Shown here in pieces: positions 1-8,088 of a DNA stretch of 64,000 nt. The stretch is from Polaribacter sp. HaHaR_3_91. GTDB taxonomy: Bacteria > Bacteroidota > Bacteroidia > Flavobacteriales > Flavobacteriaceae. A program made the position numbers and the translations under genes. The stretch's first letter is position 1. Each line of letters opens with the position of its first letter. The DNA lies in NCBI RefSeq assembly GCF_019278525.1, contig NZ_CP058986.1:2266001-2330000 (forward strand). Reading direction: 5' to 3'. The notes below the pieces were generated by a model. That model saw nothing but the letters and a program-made list of their open reading frames with translations. It had not been told where the DNA came from and made no database searches.

Positions 1-181
1 TTAGAAAGTTGTTCACTGTAATTTATAGGTATTGGGATCATTTATTTAAACTCTAAAATACACGTAAATATACTTTTAAAATGGCTTATAAGCTATTTAT
101 TACGACGGCAATCATATCACAACTATAGAAGTCATAAAATTCGAATAACGATTCTATTGACTTAAATCAAAATGTTTGATT

Positions 182-231
182 GAGCGGAGTCGAAACCTAT
201 GTTAGCAATTCAATAGTTTTCGACTGCGCTC
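182..231. repeat. Imperfect inverted repeat, GAGCGGAGTCGAAA type
   Basis: GAGCGGAGTCGAAA at 182-195 is matched in reverse complement by TTTCGACTGCGCTC at 218-231 (13 of 14 bases), with a 22-base AT-rich loop. It is much richer in GC than its surroundings. Motifs of this kind are, to my recollection, dispersed in many flavobacterial genomes. Here it lies just downstream of the monooxygenase gene and may also act as a hairpin at its 3' end. The rest of positions 1-280 shows no supportable gene. Confidence 0.6.
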
Positions 232-280
232 GAACGGAGAATGAGAGATTTGACAATTACTTTGATTCGTTGCTGATTCA

Positions 281-1288
281 TTAAGAATTCAACTCTTTCA
301 TAATTTCTGCAAACAATTTATAAGATCGTATTCTATCATCAATACCATATATATTAGTTACGGCAATCAATTCGTCTGCTTGTGTTTGTGCTAAAAACTC
401 CTTTACTTGTGCTTTTACAGTTGCTTTACTTCCTATAAAAGAATATTTTAGCATTTGATGCACTTGTGGATTTTCTAGAATCTCCTTATAATAATCCGTC
501 ATTGGCGTTGGTGGTTGTACAAAATCTCTTTTTCCTGTAAACAAACCAAGTATCATTCTAATTAAAGAAGTAGATAAATTGGCTGCTTCTTCATCTGTTT
601 CTGCAATAATAATATTTACACCCGCAATGATATACGGTTTTTCTAAAACATCCGAAGGTTGAAATTCTTCTCTATAAATTGCCAAAGCATTCCATAAATG
701 TGTAGTAGCAAAATGACTTGCAAATGCATACGGCAATCCTTTTTTAGCTGCCAAATGTGCACTGTCTGTGCTAGATCCTAAAACATAAAGTGGCACATCT
801 ACTCCTTCTGCAACGGTTGCTCTTACTTTTGCTTGCTCGTTTTCTTTAGAAAAATAAGTCTGAATTTTTTCTATCTCTCTCGGAAAATGTTGCGCTGCTT
901 CCATAAAATCCGATCGAATGGCTTGTGCCGTTTCTCTGTCGGTACCGGGAGCTCTCCCCAAACCTAAATCTATTCTATTTGGATACAAAGCACCTAACGT
1001 ACCAAATTGTTCGGCCACAATTAAAGGCGAATGATTAGGCAACATAACACCACCAGAACCAACACGAATGGTCTTTGTTCCTTCAGCGGCATAACCAATT
1101 AAAATACTGGTAGCAATACTACCAATATTAGTAGAGTTATGATGTTCTGCTAACCAATAGCGCGTATACCCAAATGTTTCGGCATTTTGTGCCAGTTCTC
1201 GTACATTGTTAAAAGTATCTTTTAAAGTATTTCCTTTAGAAACTAAAGCAAGATCTAAAATGGAATATGCGGTATTTTGAGTTTTCAT
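281..1288 (-). CDS. LLM class flavin-dependent oxidoreductase (bacterial luciferase-like)
   Basis: A 335-aa protein of the single-component luciferase-like flavin monooxygenase group (the YhbW/MsnO8 type). Visible family features are the early YWLAEHHN motif (about residues 44-51), GSGGVMLPNHSPL (about 78-90), the GLGRAPGTD loop (about 109-117) and VLGSSTDSA (about 169-177). The expected fold is a TIM barrel binding FMN in the cytosol. The substrate cannot be told from sequence. The gene stands alone, divergent from the redoxin gene at 1440, with about 150 bp of AT-rich intergenic DNA that would hold both promoters. Length is normal for the family, so it is probably intact. Confidence 0.85.
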   Translation of the reverse strand: MKTQNTAYSILDLALVSKGNTLKDTFNNVRELAQNAETFGYTRYWLAEHHNSTNIGSIATSILIGYAAEGTKTIRVGSGGVMLPNHSPLIVAEQFGTLGALYPNRIDLGLGRAPGTDRETAQAIRSDFMEAAQHFPREIEKIQTYFSKENEQAKVRATVAEGVDVPLYVLGSSTDSAHLAAKKGLPYAFASHFATTHLWNALAIYREEFQPSDVLEKPYIIAGVNIIIAETDEEAANLSTSLIRMILGLFTGKRDFVQPPTPMTDYYKEILENPQVHQMLKYSFIGSKATVKAQVKEFLAQTQADELIAVTNIYGIDDRIRSYKLFAEIMKELNS

Positions 1289-1403
1289 AAGTATTTAAAA
1301 TCAATAATTATATCTAAAATATAAAGTCGTTTTGAGGGGTACAAAATTACAGAAAGCAGTACGTTTTTAAGGGAATATTTTGTTAATATACATAATGAAA
1401 CCT

Positions 1404-1411
1404 TAAATTTG
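1404..1411 (+). promoter_or_regulatory. Putative -7 promoter element (TAAATTTG)
   Basis: TAAATTTG fits the Bacteroidota -7 consensus TAnnTTTG and lies 28 bp before the ATG of the redoxin gene at 1440. Motif match only. Confidence 0.5.
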
Positions 1412-1439
1412 TATATCACTCTTAAAGCCAAAAATATAG

Positions 1440-1877
1440 ATGCATAGTTTTATAAAATCAATCCCTGTTTTAGATTTAGAAGGTAATGCTGTAGATTTAA
1501 TAACTGCTTATCAAAATAAAGTTTTACTATTGATAATTTATAACAACGATTGTTTAGGCTGCACGGGGCGTGCCATTCCGTTGGCGTATGAATTTCAGCA
1601 AAAATATCCAACCATTCAAGTTGCTGGCATTCATGCCGATTTTCCAAATAGAGAAGGAACAAAAGCCAATATTAAAAGTATTTTTACAAGTGGTGAGAAT
1701 CCATTTCCTATTTATATTGATAAAAACCACAAAGTTTATGATCAATTTAAAGCAGAAGGAACGCCACAATGGTTGTTAATTACAGAAAAAGGAGAATTGT
1801 ATCGTTCTATTTTCGGGTCGCAAGAAAATGCAGCAAATCGTTTGTTTTATGCTTTAGAAAGTTTAGATGAAAAGTAA
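1440..1877 (+). CDS. Redoxin / TlpA-like thioredoxin-fold protein
   Basis: A 145-aa thioredoxin-fold protein. The redox motif is CLGC (Cys38 and Cys41), placed after the first beta strand (LLLIIYNND) as in AhpC/TSA and TlpA-like proteins. A cis-proline site follows in EGTPQWLLI (about residues 106-114), and the end matches the fold's last strand and helix (GELYRSIFG). There is no signal peptide, so a cytosolic thiol-disulfide or peroxide-reducing role is inferred. It is a single gene with its own -7-like element upstream. The ATG at 1440 gives a complete fold with nothing missing. Confidence 0.8.
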   Translation: MHSFIKSIPVLDLEGNAVDLITAYQNKVLLLIIYNNDCLGCTGRAIPLAYEFQQKYPTIQVAGIHADFPNREGTKANIKSIFTSGENPFPIYIDKNHKVYDQFKAEGTPQWLLITEKGELYRSIFGSQENAANRLFYALESLDEK

Positions 1878-1896
1878 TTTACTGAACAATGATTTT

Positions 1897-3171
1897 TTAA
1901 TTTACTATTATTTGATACTGTAATACCAACATACCTTTACGTTCATCTACTTTTATTTGATTGTTTATATTTTGATAAACAGGTCTATTTTGATATCCTA
2001 AACTTAATTTATTACTGTGCCCTTTAAAGAAACAGTTTACTCCTAAATCATACACCACCATGGTATCATCTAAGGCATCAAAATCTGAATATTGTATAGC
2101 AATATTAGGTTGTAATTGATAACTTTTTTTACCCTTTGCTAATAAATATCCTAATTGAAAAAAGGTAGTATTTCCGGTTCCCATCATCGGGAAATCGTTA
2201 CCACTTCCATTAAAAGAGGTCCCTCCAGAGGTAATATCATTCGCACCAACGTTTCTAACATAATTAGGGCCAAAATCATTATGATTGTATCCTAAATAAG
2301 TAGTAATAGCAGTTCCTTTTTCTTTATTTAAAGGAGCATCATAAAACACATCTACTGCCCAATTTTTAAAATCGTAATATTTTTCGATACCATTTACCAA
2401 TTGCGAAGTCATTTTAGGTTGATTCATAAAACCAGCACCTAGATTTAAAATATTTTTTGTTCCTAAATAAGTTCCTGCTCCTCCGCTGTAGGCAGATTTG
2501 TTACTTTCATTATCTAAAAACTCATATTTGACATAACCAGAAATTCTTTTTCTTGGTTTATTAATTGCATAGTCTACTTTACCTTCCGTTGCTGCTATTC
2601 CATATTGAACAGGGTCTTTTAAAGATAGTATATAATCGAACTTATGTATTTGTCCTTTAGCCCAAATACCTAATCCACGAGCAATATCATCATTTTTATT
2701 TACTGTTAGTAGAGAATACAAAGGAGCATCAATAGCCATTAAATTAGCACTACTTCTTACATTCCAACGGTTTAAACCATCCCAACCAGATTCTCCAAAA
2801 CCTAAAGCAAATTCCTTTGCAAACTCATATTCGGCATACAAATCTAAAACACCAAACTTAAAATCTTTTTCAGATTTGCTATTCATATTATTACCACCAA
2901 ACAAAGAGTATACATATAATTTAGGTGTTAATTGTGCAGAAACTCCCATTCTTAATCTTCTTATAGAGACATCAAACACATTGTTAGCAGTTTCATTATT
3001 TATAGTTGTACCCGGGTTAGTATCCATATACCTAGCCCATAAATTCATTCTAAGCGAGGCTTTTATATAGGTTTCCCCTGTTTCATCGAGATTTAATTTT
3101 AGTTTATTGCTTTGTCCGTAGCTAAAATTGGATAATAATGTTAAAATAAAAAGAAGTCTTATTACTTTCAT
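1897..3171 (-). CDS. Outer-membrane porin, OprP/OprO-like beta barrel
   Basis: The start at 3171 (424 aa) is preferred to the longer frame from 3198 because it begins with a clean signal peptide (MKVIRLLFILTLLSNFSYGQS). The mature protein alternates short aromatic strands and Asn/Gly turns, as in phosphate-selective-type porins of Bacteroidota. The last residue is Asn after an alternating hydrophobic strand (LVLQYQIIVN). It follows the truncated haemoglobin/NO reductase block on the same strand but has its own 240-bp upstream region, which carries a Crp/Fnr-type dyad at 3255-3268. That suggests co-regulation with the nitrite/NO genes, so nitrite or nitrate may be the solute; this is inference. 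Confidence 0.7.
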   Translation of the reverse strand: MKVIRLLFILTLLSNFSYGQSNKLKLNLDETGETYIKASLRMNLWARYMDTNPGTTINNETANNVFDVSIRRLRMGVSAQLTPKLYVYSLFGGNNMNSKSEKDFKFGVLDLYAEYEFAKEFALGFGESGWDGLNRWNVRSSANLMAIDAPLYSLLTVNKNDDIARGLGIWAKGQIHKFDYILSLKDPVQYGIAATEGKVDYAINKPRKRISGYVKYEFLDNESNKSAYSGGAGTYLGTKNILNLGAGFMNQPKMTSQLVNGIEKYYDFKNWAVDVFYDAPLNKEKGTAITTYLGYNHNDFGPNYVRNVGANDITSGGTSFNGSGNDFPMMGTGNTTFFQLGYLLAKGKKSYQLQPNIAIQYSDFDALDDTMVVYDLGVNCFFKGHSNKLSLGYQNRPVYQNINNQIKVDERKGMLVLQYQIIVN

Positions 3172-3254
3172 AATTGGTTTAATAATTGTTTGATGCAATT
3201 AATGTTCAAACACTTTACAAGCAGCAAAACTATATAAATTCTAAAATAGACTTA

Positions 3255-3268
3255 CTGACATTTGTCAC
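3255..3268. promoter_or_regulatory. Crp/Fnr-type operator (CTGAC-N4-GTCAC)
   Basis: TGAC (3256-3259) and GTCA (3264-3267) are exact inverted half sites four bases apart, the Crp/Fnr geometry. It is one of five such dyads in the window (also 23069, 25078, 28943, 32254), all before nitrite/NO-related genes. It lies 84 bp upstream of the porin start. The reader may be the Crp/Fnr protein at 37062-37733; this is not proven. Confidence 0.55.
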
Positions 3269-3441
3269 TTAATTACTTTTTTGAAATAGGTCTCGATTTT
3301 TTTAGATTTTAAAGGCTATCATGATTAAATATTATCAAAGATAAAAATAACCACAAATTTCAGTTTTTGAACCTTAGATCATAATTATATCAATAAAAAA
3401 CAGAAGTATTAGTGTTTAAGCACTTCTAACTGCACAAGAGA

Positions 3442-3831
3442 TTACACTCCTCTACTTTTCCAAACATTTAAATACTGGCCTGTTGCCATTCTTCTAGACG
3501 CATCTTTGGCTCTTTGTGCTACATCACCAAAGTATAAAGAATCAATTGTTTGAAACCAAATCTGTAACCATTGTCCAAAATGTTCCTGACTCATGGTATG
3601 CTTTAAATGTTTATCGACTTTTAAATGTGCTTTTGTAGGGTTTCCTTTAAAGCAAACATCACCCAATAATGCCGTCACCCAAAAATCAGTTAACTTTTCT
3701 AAATGTGGAGGCCATTGTTCTGCTTTTAAATGATGATTAAATATGGGACTTAATAACGCATCTTTTCTAACTTCATTATAAAAAGTAGTGACCAATATAT
3801 TTATATCTGCTCTGTTTTCTATTTCTTTCAT
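3442..3831 (-). CDS. Group III truncated haemoglobin
   Basis: A 129-aa globin of the short 2-on-2 class, group III (Campylobacter Ctb type). By family alignment, Tyr18 is at B10, His43 at E7 (PPHLEKLTDFW), His69 is the proximal F8 haem ligand (FKGNPTKAHL) and Trp88 is at G8 (HFGQWLQIW). Group III globins bind O2 and NO and are linked to protection from nitrosative stress. Placement directly after the NO reductase gene on the same strand agrees. A hairpin with a T-rich tail lies between the two genes (3846-3880), so the globin may be expressed at a different level or from a second promoter. Confidence 0.88.
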   Translation of the reverse strand: MKEIENRADINILVTTFYNEVRKDALLSPIFNHHLKAEQWPPHLEKLTDFWVTALLGDVCFKGNPTKAHLKVDKHLKHTMSQEHFGQWLQIWFQTIDSLYFGDVAQRAKDASRRMATGQYLNVWKSRGV

Positions 3832-3845
3832 TTTATAAAAAATTA

Positions 3846-3880
3846 AATCAGCACAAACCTATGAAAGGCCTATGCTGATT
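3846..3880 (-). terminator. Hairpin with T-rich tail between norZ and the globin gene
   Basis: AATCAGCA (3846-3853) pairs exactly with TGCTGATT (3873-3880). Read on the minus strand, the stem is followed by TTTAATTTTTTATAAA and then the globin ATG. It looks like an intrinsic terminator or attenuator closing the cupin-norZ transcript, perhaps with read-through into the globin gene. Confidence 0.6.
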
Positions 3881-3897
3881 CTATATTAATTTAAAAA

Positions 3898-6117
3898 TTA
3901 ATTTTTCTTTTTGATACAATAAATGGTTTCTTGTATGGTAAACCAACAAAAGTAAAAGATACCTACAGAAAAAATAACGTCACCAATCATACGCATCCAT
4001 TTTAAGGTTTGTACTGTTGGAGAATACAATAATTCTGCATCTCTTGCAAAAGAATATCCTTTTGTAATTGATGTGTATGCCTGTATAATTCCTATAGGTA
4101 ACATGCTTAAAAAGACCATAGCTATTAAACCAATATTTAAAAACCAAAAAGCTCTTTTTAATTTTACAGAACTCCATACTCTGTCAGAATAAAAACGCAA
4201 ACAGATAATAATGAATCCCATACCTAACAATCCATAAACACCAAATAAAGAAGTATGTGCGTGTACTGCTGTGGTATTTAATCCCTGAATATAATATAAT
4301 GCAATTGGTGGGTTAATTAAGAAACCAAATACACCTGCTCCTACCATGTTCCAAAATGCTACAGCAATAAAGAAAAATATAGGCCATTTGTATTTCTGAA
4401 TCCATTCGTTAGATTTTAAAAGATTCCAATTTTCACGAATTTCAAATCCCATTAAAGTTAACGGCACTACTTCTAAAGCACTAAAGGTTGCACCTAAAGC
4501 AATGGCTTGCACGGGTGTTCCAGAATAGTATAAATGGTGTAAAGTTCCAATAATTCCTCCTGCTAAAAATATGGTTGCAGAAGCAATAGAAGCTTTTCCT
4601 GCTGTTTTTGCTGATAAAATTTTCATTCTTAAGAAAATAAAAGCAATAACTACAGTTGCAAAAACCTCAAAGAAACCTTCTACCCAAAGGTGTACAAGCC
4701 ACCATCTCCAATAGTTAATTACTGGTAAACTACTGTTTTCTCCATACATTAATCCAGAGAAGAAAAACATACCAATGGCAATAACAGATATTAAAAGAAT
4801 AATTAATAAATGTTTAGAATCATCATTTTTCTTGATAGCAAACACTACGTGTCTACCTACCATAAGTACCCATAAAACCAAACCGACACCTAAGAATATT
4901 TGCCAAAACCTACCTAAATCCATGTACTCATATCCTTGATGACCAAAGAAGAAATTGGTTGTTAAATCTAAAAATTGATGCACACCTAACCACTCACCCA
5001 TCATAGAACCTAATACAATAAGTAATAACGCTATGAATAGAAAATTTATTCCGAATACTTGATACTTCATATCTTTACCACTAATCATTGGTGCTAAAAA
5101 TAATCCTGTTGCTAACCACGTTGCAGCAATCCAAAAGACAGCCAATTGTGTATGCCAAGTTCTGGTAATAGAATATGGAAGAAAACTAGATAAATCAAAA
5201 CCAAAAAACGCTTGACCTTCTACGGTATAATGCACTGTTAAAGCCCCTAAAACAACTTGTAAGGCAATTAATAATGAAATTACAATAAAGTATTTTAATA
5301 CTGCTTTTTGAGATCTAGAAAGCACTAAAGTATCTAAAGGATCTTTGTCTGGGTGTTTTACAGCTTCTCCTTTTTCATGATTACGGATGTAGTAATACGT
5401 TAATCCTCCGATAAATAAAAGTAAAAGAACAATAGAAAACCCAGACCATATTTGAGAGTCTGGCGTAATTGTATTGTCAATTAAAGGTTCGTGAGGCCAA
5501 TTAGAAGTATACGTATAATCTTTCTCTGGTCTGTTGGTACTTGCTGCCCAAGAAGTCCAGAATAAAAAAGCATTTAATTGTGCTAATTTTGTAGTGTCTA
5601 CTAAAGCCCCTTTAGGAATTGCATATTTTTCATATCCATTAGAAAAAATGTCTGTATAATGTTTGTAATTTTCTAATATAGCCGCATAACGATCTTTAGA
5701 AATGGTAATGCTACCTGTTTTAGCATTATAGGTATTTGTTTTAATATGCTGAATTAATCGTGCTTTTAAAGCAGCCTTATTTTCTACACCTAAGTTTTCG
5801 TAAGTTGAATTAAAATCTTTTTCTGCCCAAGCATTCAACATAAATACGGCTTCTTTATGTATCCAATCTGCAGACCAATCGGGTGCTACATAACTACCAT
5901 GGCCCCAAATAGAACCTACTTCCATTCCTCCAATAGATTCCCAAACATTCTGACCAATTTGTATATCTGCTTTGGTTAAAAATGTTTCTCCGGTTTCTTT
6001 TATAATAACGGTTTCTGGGATGGGTGGTTGTGTTTGATATACCTCTGTTCCTACCCAAATAAGTACTATAAAGGAAAGGGTTACTACGCTAGTAAATGCG
6101 ATCCAAACTTTTTTCAT
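3898..6117 (-). CDS. norZ: Quinol-dependent nitric oxide reductase (qNOR)
   Basis: A 739-aa membrane haem-copper oxidase family protein. An N-terminal extension (about residues 30-220, with GQNVWESIGGMEVGSIWGHG) replaces the separate cytochrome subunit of cNOR, so it should take electrons from quinol and reduce 2 NO to N2O. Metal ligands are visible: His322 for low-spin haem, His476 and Glu480 in HLWVEGFFE, His527/His528 for the FeB site, and His619/His621 in VHAHTSLFG. It follows the cupin gene by 20 bp and is probably in one operon with it behind the Rrf2-type dyad at 6498-6519. Length and motifs are complete. Confidence 0.95.
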   Translation of the reverse strand: MKKVWIAFTSVVTLSFIVLIWVGTEVYQTQPPIPETVIIKETGETFLTKADIQIGQNVWESIGGMEVGSIWGHGSYVAPDWSADWIHKEAVFMLNAWAEKDFNSTYENLGVENKAALKARLIQHIKTNTYNAKTGSITISKDRYAAILENYKHYTDIFSNGYEKYAIPKGALVDTTKLAQLNAFLFWTSWAASTNRPEKDYTYTSNWPHEPLIDNTITPDSQIWSGFSIVLLLLFIGGLTYYYIRNHEKGEAVKHPDKDPLDTLVLSRSQKAVLKYFIVISLLIALQVVLGALTVHYTVEGQAFFGFDLSSFLPYSITRTWHTQLAVFWIAATWLATGLFLAPMISGKDMKYQVFGINFLFIALLLIVLGSMMGEWLGVHQFLDLTTNFFFGHQGYEYMDLGRFWQIFLGVGLVLWVLMVGRHVVFAIKKNDDSKHLLIILLISVIAIGMFFFSGLMYGENSSLPVINYWRWWLVHLWVEGFFEVFATVVIAFIFLRMKILSAKTAGKASIASATIFLAGGIIGTLHHLYYSGTPVQAIALGATFSALEVVPLTLMGFEIRENWNLLKSNEWIQKYKWPIFFFIAVAFWNMVGAGVFGFLINPPIALYYIQGLNTTAVHAHTSLFGVYGLLGMGFIIICLRFYSDRVWSSVKLKRAFWFLNIGLIAMVFLSMLPIGIIQAYTSITKGYSFARDAELLYSPTVQTLKWMRMIGDVIFSVGIFYFCWFTIQETIYCIKKKN

Positions 6118-6137
6118 TTCTCTTTTCTTTTAATAAA

Positions 6138-6473
6138 TTATACTACGTCTTTTACTCTTTGTACACTGTCTGCAACTGAAACTGTAAGTCTAATTATGCA
6201 ATCTTCTTTACAATATAAATCGTGAGGTACATTTGCGTCTAACGCAATTAAGTCTCCTCTTTTTAATAGTTGTTTTTCTCCTTCTACTCCAAAATCTATC
6301 GCTCCTTCAAATATTTCTATCACAATAGGAAACGGTGCTTTGTGCTCTTTCATTTGTTGCCCTTTTTTCATAAGGATTCTTATCTCTTTTGTAGTTGCTG
6401 TTTTAATTAATACGGTTATTGCAGGTTTGTCTTCTCCGTAGATTAAATTTTCTGTTATTGATGTTGCTTTCAT
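6138..6473 (-). CDS. Small cupin-domain protein
   Basis: A 111-aa single-domain cupin. The conserved beta-barrel pieces are visible: [21 protein letters not shown] (first cupin motif region) and [22 protein letters not shown] (second motif, with His at about residue 85). The usual histidine pair of the first motif is not present, so metal binding is uncertain. It is the first gene after the Rrf2-type operator and precedes norZ by 20 bp. Similar cupins beside NO-detoxification genes are familiar, but their role is not established. A sensor or redox helper for NO stress is inference only. Confidence 0.8.
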   Translation of the reverse strand: MKATSITENLIYGEDKPAITVLIKTATTKEIRILMKKGQQMKEHKAPFPIVIEIFEGAIDFGVEGEKQLLKRGDLIALDANVPHDLYCKEDCIIRLTVSVADSVQRVKDVV

Positions 6474-6497
6474 AATGTTTAAGTTTAATTAAAGTAT

Positions 6498-6519
6498 TAA
6501 AAGATTTTTATATCTTTTA
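6498..6519. promoter_or_regulatory. Rrf2-type operator (TAAAAGAT-N6-ATCTTTTA)
   Basis: An exact 8-bp inverted repeat, 6498-6505 against 6512-6519, with spacer TTTTAT. It lies in the 59-bp gap between the Rrf2 gene and the cupin-norZ operon, 24 bp before the cupin start. The same architecture recurs at 7006, 23086, 28883 and 28959. It is probably bound by one of the two NsrR-like Rrf2 proteins in the window. Confidence 0.65.
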
Positions 6520-6532
6520 TTTGATTAAATTT

Positions 6533-6964
6533 TTATCGTTTTAAGATGAAACCATCTAAATTCATATCATTTAAAAGTGATGTAATAGAAGTGTTTTCTA
6601 ACATGTTTTTTAGGTTTTCACGGATATCAACAAATTTATAATGTAACGGACAAGGTGAATTTGCATCACATTGTTTTAAACCTAAACCGCAACCTTTGTA
6701 AATGGTATCTCCATCTAAAACACTTACAATTTCACTTAGTTTGGTTTCCATTTTGTCTTCTGTAATAGTAAAACCGCCATACGGACCTTTTACAGAGGTT
6801 ATAATATTATTTCTTTTTAATTGCTGTAAAATTTTAGCTGTAAAAGCTTGTGGTGAGTTTATTTCATCAGAAACTTTACTCATACTGACTTTATGACCAT
6901 GAGCAGTTTCTTGCGCTATAAATAGTACTGCTCTTAAGCCGTATTCACAAGTTTTTGAAAACAT
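6533..6964 (-). CDS. Rrf2 family transcriptional regulator, NsrR-like
   Basis: A 143-aa Rrf2 protein. The N-terminal winged helix-turn-helix begins MFSKTCEYGLRAVLFIA, and the wing is VKGPYGGF (about 58-65). Three cysteines, Cys92, Cys99 and Cys105 (spacing C-x6-C-x5-C), match the iron-sulfur ligands of NsrR/IscR/RirA. NsrR-type proteins lose repression when NO attacks the cluster. The gene is immediately upstream of the cupin-norZ genes on the same strand, and dyads lie both before it (7000-7033) and after it (6498-6519). It should therefore control itself and norZ. Which Rrf2 protein reads which operator is not decidable here. Confidence 0.88.
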   Translation of the reverse strand: MFSKTCEYGLRAVLFIAQETAHGHKVSMSKVSDEINSPQAFTAKILQQLKRNNIITSVKGPYGGFTITEDKMETKLSEIVSVLDGDTIYKGCGLGLKQCDANSPCPLHYKFVDIRENLKNMLENTSITSLLNDMNLDGFILKR

Positions 6965-6999
6965 ATTATCTTAGTTTTAATGCCGCAAATATATGGTAT

Positions 7000-7033
7000 A
7001 TTTTATAAAGGACAAATATATCCCTTATAAAAT
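7000..7033. promoter_or_regulatory. Long dyad before the Rrf2 gene (TAAAGGAC-N6-ATCCCTTA core)
   Basis: The arms are 7000-7013 and 7020-7033, matching at 12 of 14 positions, with a 6-bp spacer. The core TAAAGGAC/ATCCCTTA is a variant of the TAAAAGAY-N6-ATCTTTTA dyad found before norZ and nirK. It lies 36 bp upstream of the Rrf2 start at 6964, which suggests autoregulation. Confidence 0.65.
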
Positions 7034-7091
7034 AAATATTAATTATTTATCCCTCCTTTTTTCCTAAAAAAACAGTTTCTTGCTAATAAAA

Positions 7092-7128
7092 AAACCTTGT
7101 ACTATTCCTTTTGGAACAATACAAGATT
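7092..7128 (-). terminator. Intrinsic terminator of the universal stress protein gene
   Basis: CTTGTA (7096-7101) pairs with TACAAG (7120-7125), with an inner TTCC/GGAA stem around a TTTT loop. On the minus strand the hairpin is followed by a run of T residues. It sits about 30 bp after the stop of the gene ending at 7159. Confidence 0.75.
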
Positions 7129-7158
7129 TAAATTAGGGAAATATTCAATGAGGAATTG

Positions 7159-7965
7159 TTATTCTATAGGGATTGACAGTAACGGAATATTTTGCCCAGA
7201 AGCCATGACTCTTGTTTTACTTTTATGTACAATAGATTCCCAAAAACCATATTTTTTTGGCATCATAACCAAAAGATCTGAATTCGATTTTTTAATTTCA
7301 CTCTCAATTGATTCAATTACAGAGTTCGATTTTACATTTTTATAAAAATGGGTAACATCTTCTAATTCTTTATTTAAGATACTAGGTGTTTTTGTCTTTA
7401 ATTCTTCAACTTTTTGATCCACATAAAAAACAGTTACAGCAGCTTTTAAACTTAAGGCAACCTGACGCAATTTAGCCAATGTTTTTAAGGGAATATCTTG
7501 TAAAATATCACACGCAAAAAGTATTTGTTTTATTTCCTTAAATTTTGCTTCTAAAGGAATTGCTAATACCGGAAATTCTTTCATACTGATGACACTCGTT
7601 GTTGGATTCCCTAATAAATTTTGTTCCATAGATTTTGGAGACATTCCAATTACTAAAAAACGACCGTTATACTCTTTCATTAAGTGATCTACTTCTTCTC
7701 CTAAATCGCTATAACTACTCTTGTAAGAAACTTTAATTTGAAACTCTTTACTTAAATTGGCAGCTAATTTTTTTAATTTTTCTTTATTTTTTTGAAATAA
7801 AATATCTAAAGACATGGCAGACAACCTACTATTTGCAGCATGTACAGGTAATCTAAATGCATGGAAAAGTACAAGTTCTGACTGAAATTGTTTTGTTAAT
7901 GCAGCGGCGTATAATACAGCGTTATCAGATAGTTTAGAAAAATTGGTAGCTACTATAATACTCAT
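7159..7965 (-). CDS. Tandem universal stress protein (two UspA domains)
   Basis: A 268-aa protein made of two UspA-like halves. The first starts MSIIVATNFSKLSDNAVLYAAALT, a typical Usp strand-helix start; its core continues to about residue 140 (FLVIGMSPKSMEQNLLGNPTTSVI). The second half starts near residue 145 (KQILFACDIL) and ends with DLLVMMPKKYGFWESIVHKS. The GxxGxxxxG(S/T) ATP-binding loop is poorly kept in the second half. Such paired Usp proteins are common in Bacteroidota and are often induced in low oxygen or stationary phase; the exact role is unknown. It is monocistronic with its own terminator. A weak TTTGA-N6-TCAAA dyad lies at 7977-7992. Confidence 0.85.
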   Translation of the reverse strand: MSIIVATNFSKLSDNAVLYAAALTKQFQSELVLFHAFRLPVHAANSRLSAMSLDILFQKNKEKLKKLAANLSKEFQIKVSYKSSYSDLGEEVDHLMKEYNGRFLVIGMSPKSMEQNLLGNPTTSVISMKEFPVLAIPLEAKFKEIKQILFACDILQDIPLKTLAKLRQVALSLKAAVTVFYVDQKVEELKTKTPSILNKELEDVTHFYKNVKSNSVIESIESEIKKSNSDLLVMMPKKYGFWESIVHKSKTRVMASGQNIPLLSIPIE

Positions 7966-8088
7966 AAGGTAGATGATTTGATTATATTCAAAGATAAAAA
8001 ATAATCAGCATTATGAGGTAGTCGAAAAAAGGGATGTATTGGTCAAAAACGTGTTTTTAGAGAAGTTTAACAAAAAATTGTACTTCAA

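Noticed and set aside
21..35. 15-base match, in reverse complement, to 14291-14305 before the trmH gene
   Set aside because: In two strands of a 64-kb AT-rich window a 15-base match is expected by chance; no wider similarity is seen.
1450..1769. Minus-strand and other-frame reading frames over the redoxin gene
   Set aside because: They are shadows of the clear redoxin frame with no family features.
7977..7992. TTTGA-N6-TCAAA dyad before the universal stress protein gene as a sixth Crp/Fnr site
   Set aside because: The spacing fits, but the inner bases do not follow TGAY-N4-RTCA and it lies only 11 bp from the start codon. Too weak to list with the five others.
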